Assembly: GCF_001442625.1 (NCBI RefSeq)
Contig: NZ_LMZQ01000020.1
Span: 62,001 to 126,000, forward strand
Length of the DNA: 64,000 bases
DNA from: Pedobacter ginsenosidimutans
Lineage (GTDB): Bacteria; Bacteroidota; Bacteroidia; Sphingobacteriales; Sphingobacteriaceae
Reading direction: 5' to 3'
Position numbers and translations under genes: made by a program
The notes under the pieces: generated by a model
What the model saw: the letters and a program-made list of their open reading frames with translations, nothing else
Told to the model about the DNA's origin: nothing
Database searches by the model: none
Shown here: piece by piece, positions 59,281-64,000 of the stretch
Layout: every line of letters begins with the position of its first letter
Position numbering within the stretch: the stretch's first letter is position 1

Positions 59281-60480
59281 ATGCCAAAAATTTCACAAAA
59301 AGGTGTGCAGATGCCTGCATCGCCAATCAGAAAATTAACTCCGTTTGCAGATCAAGCTAAAAAAGATGGTAAAAAAGTTTTCCATTTAAATATTGGTCAA
59401 CCAGATATCGAAACACCTGAAGGAATGTTAAACGCCATCAAAAACATTGATTTTAATGTTTGGGCCTATACACCATCAGAAGGAACACTTGCATACCGCT
59501 TAAAACTTACCGAATACTACAATAAACTGGGTTACAACATTACACCCGAAAATATATTGGTAACGGTTGGTGGTTCTGAGGCCATTACCATTGCCATGCA
59601 AACCTGCGTAAACGAGGGTGATGAAATTATCATTCCAGAACCTTTTTATGCCAATTATAATGGATTTGCCTGCATGAGCAACGTGGTGGTAAAACCCATC
59701 CTTTCTTACATTGAAAATGGTTTTGCTTTGCCTCCGATTGCCGAATTTGAAAAACTGATTACGGAAAAAACGAAGGCGATCATCATTTGTAACCCCAATA
59801 ACCCAACTGGTTATTTATACTCAAGAGCAGAATTAGAGGCGCTAAAAACACTTTGTGCCAAATACGATCTATTTTTATTCTCTGACGAAGCTTACCGCGA
59901 ATTCTGTTATGATGGAAGAGAATTTATTTCTCCAATGCATTTAGATGGTTTGGATGAAAATGTAGTGATTATGGATACGGTTTCTAAACGTTACAGCGCT
60001 TGTGGTGCACGTTTAGGTTGTTTAATCACCAAAAATAAAGAAGTTATCGCATCGGGATTAAAATTTGCGCAAGCAAGATTAAGCCCGGGTATGGTTGAAC
60101 AAATTGCTGGTGCAGCGGCCGTAGATACGCCGGATAGTTATTTTGAAAAAGTAAATACCGAATATACTTTGCGCCGTGATACTTTAGTTAACCGGTTAAA
60201 TAATATCGAAGGCGTTTTCTGCCCTAATCCGGGCGGTGCATTTTACGTGGTAGCAAAATTCCCGATTGATGATGCCGATAAGTTCTGTCAGTGGATTTTA
60301 GAAGATTTTACGCATAATAACCAAACGGTAATGATGGCACCTGCAACGGGCTTCTACTCTACCCCAGGTTCTGGCAAAAACGAGGTGCGTATGGCTTACG
60401 TGTTAAATACTGATGATTTAAACGCAGCTATGGACTGTTTAGAAGTAGCCTTACAACAATATCCGGGAAGAACGGTATAG
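59281..60480 (+). CDS. Pyridoxal phosphate-dependent class I/II aminotransferase
   Basis: A 399-residue fold-type I aminotransferase. Features are KKVFHLNIGQPDIETPEG at the N-terminus, VTVGGSEAITIAMQTCVNEGDEIIIPEPFYANYNGF, IIICNPNNPTGYLYSRAELEAL (the NPxNPTG motif), FLFSDEAYREFCYDG with the PLP Asp and Tyr, MDTVSKRYSACGARLGCLI with the Schiff-base Lys in SKRYS, and the substrate-binding Arg in KNEVRMAY. It probably transfers amino groups between aspartate or an aromatic amino acid and 2-oxoglutarate. The aromatic operon nearby lacks an aminotransferase, so this could serve phenylpyruvate, but that is a guess. Confidence 0.9.
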   Translation: MPKISQKGVQMPASPIRKLTPFADQAKKDGKKVFHLNIGQPDIETPEGMLNAIKNIDFNVWAYTPSEGTLAYRLKLTEYYNKLGYNITPENILVTVGGSEAITIAMQTCVNEGDEIIIPEPFYANYNGFACMSNVVVKPILSYIENGFALPPIAEFEKLITEKTKAIIICNPNNPTGYLYSRAELEALKTLCAKYDLFLFSDEAYREFCYDGREFISPMHLDGLDENVVIMDTVSKRYSACGARLGCLITKNKEVIASGLKFAQARLSPGMVEQIAGAAAVDTPDSYFEKVNTEYTLRRDTLVNRLNNIEGVFCPNPGGAFYVVAKFPIDDADKFCQWILEDFTHNNQTVMMAPATGFYSTPGSGKNEVRMAYVLNTDDLNAAMDCLEVALQQYPGRTV

Positions 60481-60507
60481 TTTGCAATTTCCATTTTTCA
60501 ATTTTAG

Positions 60508-60546
60508 ATGCCAAATAACAGTTTAAAGCTATTATTTGGCATTTTA
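60508..60546 (+). terminator. Terminator of the aminotransferase gene
   Basis: ATGCCAAATAA (60508-60518) pairs with TTATTTGGCAT (60532-60542), followed by TTTTATTTG. The loop is 13 bases and the T run is broken, so it is a weaker terminator. Confidence 0.6.
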
Positions 60547-60602
60547 TTTGTATATTTGTATCCGGTTTACAAACTGATTACTCAAAACTGTAAACTGAAA
60601 AA

Positions 60603-60965
60603 GGGGCCGTTCTTGGATTTGACAGGGTGGCGAAGGTTATGTTAGCATGCAGTGCGTTGTACGGAGAGCACTTAAAGTGAACGTTCACATTTTAGTTGGC
60701 GAAAATACTTACGCCTTAGCTGCTTAGTTTAGAACTAACTAGCTTTTGTCCCTCTAACTGCTGCATTGTTGGGTTAGAATCTGGGGCATCGAAACAACAA
60801 AGCTGGCTTTAAGGAGATACGACTTAAAGTGAGATAAAGTATCTAAGGATTTAAATAAGGTCGGTTTTCAGCCCGTTTATTTCCCTAAAATCAATTGAAA
60901 AATAAGCATGTAGAAGGTATAATTTATCTCACAACTGGACAAGGGTTCGACTCCCTTCGGCTCCA
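60603..60965 (+). ncRNA. ssrA: tmRNA
   Basis: The ends are tRNA-like: 5' GGGGCCG pairs with 3' CGGCTCC (one G-U), and GGGTTCGACTCCC is the T arm. A conserved TTGGATTTGACAGGGTGGCG segment follows the 5' end. The tag frame is at 60698-60727, GGC GAA AAT ACT TAC GCC TTA GCT GCT TAG, giving (A)GENTYALAA. A TATATTTG -7-like box is at 60551-60558. Length is 363 nt without CCA. The RNA rescues stalled ribosomes with SmpB and tags the products for ClpXP. Integrative element DNA starts at its 3' end. Confidence 0.97.
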
Positions 60966-61000
60966 CTGGAATCAGTAACAAAATTCACCAAAAAACACTA

Positions 61001-61038
61001 AAAGCCTGCAAATCAACGATTTGCAGGCTTTTGTTTTT
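61001..61038 (+). terminator. Rho-independent terminator after tmRNA
   Basis: AAAGCCTGCAAATC (61001-61014) pairs perfectly with GATTTGCAGGCTTT (61018-61031), loop AAC, then TGTTTTTT. It lies 36 bases past the tmRNA end. It may belong to the original gene or to the inserted element. Confidence 0.88.
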
Positions 61039-61079
61039 TGGCATTTAGTGGCTTTTTTGACCAAATAACGCATATGCGA

Positions 61080-61123
61080 GGTGCGTCAAGAGGTGCGTCA
61101 AACGAAAAAAATTCTGACGCACC
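61080..61123. promoter_or_regulatory. GGTGCGTCA repeats between ssrA and the integrase
   Basis: Two direct copies of GGTGCGTCA (61080-61088 and 61092-61100, 12 bp apart) and one inverted copy TGACGCACC (61115-61123). Arrays like this next to an integrase and att site are typical arm-type binding sites for the integrase or excisionase, or operators of the integrase promoter. Confidence 0.55.
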
Positions 61124-61226
61124 GAATTTGACTATAACTAACTGTAATACAACTAGTTTACCACATAAACATCTTGACTTTTTTTGATTGCAATCTTAAC
61201 TTTATTCACCATTTAAGATTACTTTT

Positions 61227-62483
61227 ATGAAAAGAAATTTCAGTTTACTCTTCTTTCTGAAAAGAGGAAAAACAGACCCTCAGGGTATCTCATCAATTTA
61301 CATGAGAATCACCATTGAAAAAAAACGTGCAGAAATTGCTACCGGAAAGGTATGTCAAGACGTAGATTGGGAAAACGGTAAGATCAAAGGAAATACCGCC
61401 CTAGCAAAAACACTTAACACTTATCTTCATCAAATGGAATTAAAAGTCCATAATTCCCATAGACAGCTTATGATCAGGGATGAAGATATAACAGCTGAAG
61501 CTGTAATGAATGAGTTTTTAGGTAAAAGCATTAAAGTGAGAATGCTCACAGAAGTATTTGAAGTGCATAATAAGGAGATGAAAGAGCTCCTGGGTATCGA
61601 ATTTGCACCTATGACTTTGTTGCGCTATCAAACTGCTTTGCGACACGTCAAGCAATATTTGATAGAAAAGCATAAAATCAAGGATATAGATATCCGAAAA
61701 ATCAATCACGAGTTCTTGGCAGACTATGATTTTTTCTTAAGAACGACAAGAAAATGCAACAATAATTCAGCTGTTAAATACATCAAAAACCTTAAAAAAA
61801 TAATCAAGCTCTGCCTGGCAAACGGGTGGATCAACAGAGATCCGTTCGCTAATTTTAAAGCAAAGGTGAAAGTAGTTGAAAGACCATGCCTTTCACAAGA
61901 GCAGATAAGTAAATTAGAAACCCTGGAATTTGGAAATGAAAGGCTGGACCGTGTTAAAGATATATTTCTCTTCAGTTGTTATACCGGGCTTGCCTACATT
62001 GACATATATCAGCTAAAAAGATCAGAAATCATCATTAGAAACGAGAATGAAAAGTGGCTTGTTACAAATAGGCAGAAAACGGGCACCCCTACACGTGTTC
62101 CGCTGCTTCCAAAAGCAGTAGTATTGTTATCTAAATATGAAAACCATCCACAATGCGCTGACATAGATAAAGCTTTCCCCGTAAGTTCAAACCAGAAAAT
62201 GAATGCATACCTAAAAGAAATCGCTGATTTATGTGGGATTAATTTCACTTTATCATATCATATTGCCAGGCATACGTTCGCAACAACAATCACCCTTCAA
62301 AATGGGGTACCGATAGAAACGGTAAGTAAAATGCTTGGCCATAAGGATATCAGAACAACACAGCACTATGCAAAAACGCTAGATATAAAAGTAGGCAAAG
62401 ATATGGCGGTCTTAAGTGAGAAACTTGCCATGGGAAAGCCTGCTTCCAAAAATACGGTCTATAGTTATACGATTACCAAATAA
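61227..62483 (+). CDS. Tyrosine recombinase/integrase
   Basis: A 418-residue site-specific recombinase of the phage integrase family with a Bacteroidota-type N-terminal arm-binding domain (NFSLLFFLKRGKTDPQGISSIYMRITIEKKRAEIATG), a SAM-like core-binding domain (about 105-210), and a catalytic domain with Arg in LFSCYTGLAYIDIYQL, the Lys in NRQKTGTPTRVPLLPKA, HxxR in LSYHIARHTFATTITL, and the final LGHKDIRTTQHYAKTL with His and the nucleophile Tyr. All active-site residues are present. It would integrate and excise the element at the ssrA 3' end. Confidence 0.92.
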   Translation: MKRNFSLLFFLKRGKTDPQGISSIYMRITIEKKRAEIATGKVCQDVDWENGKIKGNTALAKTLNTYLHQMELKVHNSHRQLMIRDEDITAEAVMNEFLGKSIKVRMLTEVFEVHNKEMKELLGIEFAPMTLLRYQTALRHVKQYLIEKHKIKDIDIRKINHEFLADYDFFLRTTRKCNNNSAVKYIKNLKKIIKLCLANGWINRDPFANFKAKVKVVERPCLSQEQISKLETLEFGNERLDRVKDIFLFSCYTGLAYIDIYQLKRSEIIIRNENEKWLVTNRQKTGTPTRVPLLPKAVVLLSKYENHPQCADIDKAFPVSSNQKMNAYLKEIADLCGINFTLSYHIARHTFATTITLQNGVPIETVSKMLGHKDIRTTQHYAKTLDIKVGKDMAVLSEKLAMGKPASKNTVYSYTITK

Positions 62484-62486
62484 GAC

Positions 62487-63029
62487 ATGATAACAATTGA
62501 TAAACTACCAACAATAGAAAACATCATTGAAAAAATATTTCATTTTCGTGGTGTGAAGGTCATGCTAGACACCGATCTGGCATCATTATATGAGGTTGAG
62601 ACCAAGCAATTGAAACGCCAGGTTAGAAGAAATGCTTCAAGATTTCCTGAAGACTTTATGTTTGAACTTAACGATGAAGAACTAAAAGTTTTAAGGAGCC
62701 AATTTGGCACCTTAAAACGTGGAATGCATTCGAAGTATGGAATAATTGCGTTTACAGAACAAGGTGTAGCGATGCTTTCAAGTATTCTTAATAGTGAGAA
62801 GGCCATACAGGTAAATATTGAAATTATCCGAATTTTCACAAAAATCAGATCTCAAATAATGGAAAACAGATCGTTAAAAGAAGATATTGAAAGGATTAAA
62901 AATAGATTGGACAACCATGATCAAAATTTAGAAGTATTATTCAGATATCTCGATGAACTGACTTCTACCCCAACAGTTCAAGAACCTCAGCCAAGGCAAA
63001 GAATAGGATTTAAACCAGATATAATTTAA
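62487..63029 (+). CDS. ORF6N domain protein
   Basis: A 180-residue protein starting 3 bp after the integrase stop. Residues 8-100 form an ORF6N DNA-binding domain (IFHFRGVKVMLDTDLASLYEVETKQLKRQVRRNASRFPEDFMFELNDEEL and YGIIAFTEQGVAMLSSILNSEKAIQVNIEIIRIF). A C-terminal helical part (about 105-155) may dimerise. Such proteins are common in phages and mobile elements as regulators. A strong terminator follows. Confidence 0.88.
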   Translation: MITIDKLPTIENIIEKIFHFRGVKVMLDTDLASLYEVETKQLKRQVRRNASRFPEDFMFELNDEELKVLRSQFGTLKRGMHSKYGIIAFTEQGVAMLSSILNSEKAIQVNIEIIRIFTKIRSQIMENRSLKEDIERIKNRLDNHDQNLEVLFRYLDELTSTPTVQEPQPRQRIGFKPDII

Positions 63030-63034
63030 ACGCA

Positions 63035-63069
63035 AAAATGGGACGGATGAATTATCCGTCCCATTTTGT
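63035..63069 (+). terminator. Rho-independent terminator of the integrase/ORF6N operon
   Basis: AAAATGGGACGGAT (63035-63048) pairs perfectly with ATCCGTCCCATTTT (63053-63066), 14 bp, 5 bases after the ORF6N stop. Confidence 0.85.
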
Positions 63070-63120
63070 TAATTATACTATTTTAACGGCCAATAAACAA
63101 ACTTAATAATGTTAAGGTCA

Positions 63121-63453
63121 CTAAATTCCCACTGTATTGATCCATGAAACCATACTTCCCAATTTTGGATGGTATGATGGATGATATTCAATGTAACCCA
63201 ATTTTATTAAATTGTTGATACTTTTATGGTAGGTACGCGTTGAGGAAATTTTACTTATTTGCATTAATCCACTCCTTGAAACATGAAAGTTAGAATGAAA
63301 TCCCCCCCTGATATAAAAAACAATCAAGCCGTATATTAATGCCATTTCTGTAGAGCTAACACGGTTATCTAAATTAATCAAATGTACAACCTGATTAAAC
63401 TTTTCATGAATTTTAAGTTTATCCACTCTCATAATCGTTTTGTTTTTTGCCAA
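63121..63453 (-). CDS. Small mobile-element protein, winged-helix-like
   Basis: A 110-residue basic protein. SSTEMALIYGLIVFYIRGGFHSNFHVSRSGLMQISKISSTRTYHKSINNLIKLGYIEYHPSYHP looks like a winged helix that follows a helical start, of the form seen in replication-initiation or transcription proteins of Bacteroidota elements. Its start overlaps the end of the upstream helix-turn-helix gene by 35 bases, implying coupled translation. Function not established. Confidence 0.65.
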   Translation of the reverse strand: MAKNKTIMRVDKLKIHEKFNQVVHLINLDNRVSSTEMALIYGLIVFYIRGGFHSNFHVSRSGLMQISKISSTRTYHKSINNLIKLGYIEYHPSYHPKLGSMVSWINTVGI

Positions 63454-63718
63454 GCCCTTGATCTTTTCCAGCCATTAAATTTTCAACAACGTTGGCATCA
63501 TAATAATAAATGCTTCCAATCTTTGAATATGGAAGTATCCTGTTCAATCTTAGGTTCTGTAAAGTTCCCTGAGATATACCCAATAGTTTTCTAACCTCAT
63601 ATCCTTTCAAAAACCTTTTTTTGACAGGCTTCTGAATAGTCACAATTTTTTTGATCTCTTCAATCAAAAAATTTCCAAAGGTATACAGGTCTTCTCTTGT
63701 CAATATTTCTATGCTCAT
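63419..63718 (-). CDS. Excisionase-like helix-turn-helix protein
   Basis: A 99-residue protein with an excisionase/MerR-type DNA-binding motif: KGYEVRKLLGISQGTLQNLRLNRILPYSKIGSIYYYDANVVENLM (about 38-83), the form (LxxxEVxKLLxISxxTLxxLRxxGxLPxxKIGxxxYY) widely found in Bacteroidota elements. Probably regulates the element or assists excision. Confidence 0.8.
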   Translation of the reverse strand: MSIEILTREDLYTFGNFLIEEIKKIVTIQKPVKKRFLKGYEVRKLLGISQGTLQNLRLNRILPYSKIGSIYYYDANVVENLMAGKDQGLGKKQNDYESG

Positions 63719-63747
63719 ACTTCATCTACTTTAAAAATAACCCATAC

Positions 63748-63772
63748 AAAAACAGGGGACCGAAGTCCCCTG
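63748..63772 (-). terminator. Rho-independent terminator of the edge gene
   Basis: CAGGGGAC (63753-63760) pairs with GTCCCCTG (63765-63772), loop CGAA, followed on the minus strand by five T. It ends the partial gene at 63799. Confidence 0.82.
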
Positions 63773-63798
63773 CATTAAGAAAAATGTACTCAACAACA

Positions 63799-64000
63799 CT
63801 ATCTACCCCGCCCTTTTTTTTCTCCCCCCTGAAGCTCCATTTCACCAGCAATTGCCTGTTCTTTATCTTTTTCCTGTTTCACCTCAGGTTCACGCTTGTC
63901 TATTGCCTTACTATAAACCTCGCTTAAATCTTTGTTATAAAAATCCAGCGTTTTAAAATGGGGATTAGCTGTAACAAAACCAGTTGTTTCCTTTCCATTC
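63799..64000 (-). CDS. C-terminal part of a mobile-element protein (truncated by window edge)
   Basis: A minus-strand frame open from the window end to a stop at 63799. It reads TGFVTANPHFKTLDFYNKDL, then a charged tail ending EMELQGGEKKGRGR. The TGFVxANPxxxTLDFYN segment resembles the C-terminal end of DUF3945-type proteins of Bacteroidota mobilisable elements as I recall. Only 67 residues are visible, so the identity is tentative. Confidence 0.5.
   Translation of the reverse strand, partial: NGKETTGFVTANPHFKTLDFYNKDLSEVYSKAIDKREPEVKQEKDKEQAIAGEMELQGGEKKGRGR

Larger units (their letters stand above)
60946..64000. mobile_element. Integrative element at the 3' end of ssrA (left end; continues past the window)
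   Basis: A tyrosine integrase gene begins 261 bp after the tmRNA 3' end and is followed by an ORF6N protein, two small DNA-binding-type genes and a truncated gene at the window edge, all typical of Bacteroidota integrative/mobilisable elements. The second att copy of the tmRNA 3' end (core around GGGTTCGACTCCCTTCGGCT) should lie beyond base 64000. No phage structural or conjugation gene is visible yet. Confidence 0.7.

Noticed and set aside
63121..63718. Toxin-antitoxin pair in the two overlapping small genes
   Set aside because: The upstream gene is an excisionase-type helix-turn-helix and the second looks like a winged helix; neither has a toxin fold signature.
60946..64000. Prophage
   Set aside because: Only integrase, ORF6N and small regulators are visible; no capsid, terminase, portal or tail genes in the window. 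The wider term integrative element is safer.

Overview
ORGANISM. The window looks like chromosome of a Bacteroidota member of the family Sphingobacteriaceae, most likely Pedobacter or a close relative. This rests on a SusC/SusD pair, promoters of the TAnnTTTG type, AT-rich intergenic DNA, a tmRNA tag ending YALAA, and the gene families present. No 16S gene is present, so the genus is an inference. LAYOUT. 0.2-9 kb: ROK sugar kinase, type I phosphodiesterase, sugar-phosphate isomerase-like protein, a two-gene nucleic-acid repair operon (RNA ligase plus HD-Pnk end-healing enzyme), a small beta-barrel protein, a GlxA-type regulator divergent from a VOC protein, and an AHSA1 protein. 9.2-11.9 kb: chromate resistance unit (ChrB domain fused to an AraC domain, ChrA, outer-membrane-like protein). 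12-12.9 kb: HEIGH-type metalloprotease. 13.3-21.6 kb: SusC, SusD, a phospholipase C-like phosphodiesterase, an alkaline phosphatase and a PHP-type phosphohydrolase in one operon, which reads as a locus for taking phosphate or inositol from phospholipids. 22.4-28.1 kb: a decayed genomic island on the 3' side of a tRNA(CAU), bounded by 98-bp direct repeats. It carries a lipoprotein, an AraC regulator with its SDR target, a Crp regulator with a RidA protein, and relics of a recombinase and of radC. 28.4-35.2 kb: Pif1-like helicase, pentameric ligand-gated channel homologue, Hsp70-family protein, and a sulfatase next to what looks like the stub of its maturation enzyme. 35.5-38.3 kb: AraC regulator and five small cold-shock-domain genes, with a possible 30-residue membrane microprotein between them. 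38.6-46.6 kb: large PQQ-dehydrogenase/cytochrome fusion, a candidate structured RNA, HAD phosphatase, Mpo1-like protein, proline dehydrogenase, S4 protein, aroB and a sterol-desaturase family protein. 47.1-52.8 kb: aromatic amino acid operon (pheA, DAHP synthase-chorismate mutase, aroA, aroC, DUF1684) preceded by a Phe/Tyr-rich leader peptide and an attenuator. 52.9-60.5 kb: LytTR response regulator, TPR histidine kinase, fused 2-oxoacid dehydrogenase E1, DUF1573 protein and aminotransferase. 60.6-64 kb: tmRNA gene, then an integrative element inserted at its 3' end (tyrosine integrase, ORF6N protein, two small DNA-binding-type proteins, and a truncated gene at the window edge). HOW IT WORKS TOGETHER. 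The strongest regulatory reading is the pheA leader. A 20-codon peptide with nine Phe/Tyr codons ends in a GCCGGG segment that can pair with the left arm of the terminator just before pheA, a textbook attenuation layout. A second regulatory reading is a 16-bp motif present three times around the island's AraC and SDR genes, probably the regulator's operator. Many intergenic gaps hold dispersed palindromic repeats built on GTCATcCTGA / CTGTCGAAGG or on CCGATAGCTATCGG. Two integration events at tRNA-like genes within one 64-kb window show where this chromosome takes up foreign DNA.
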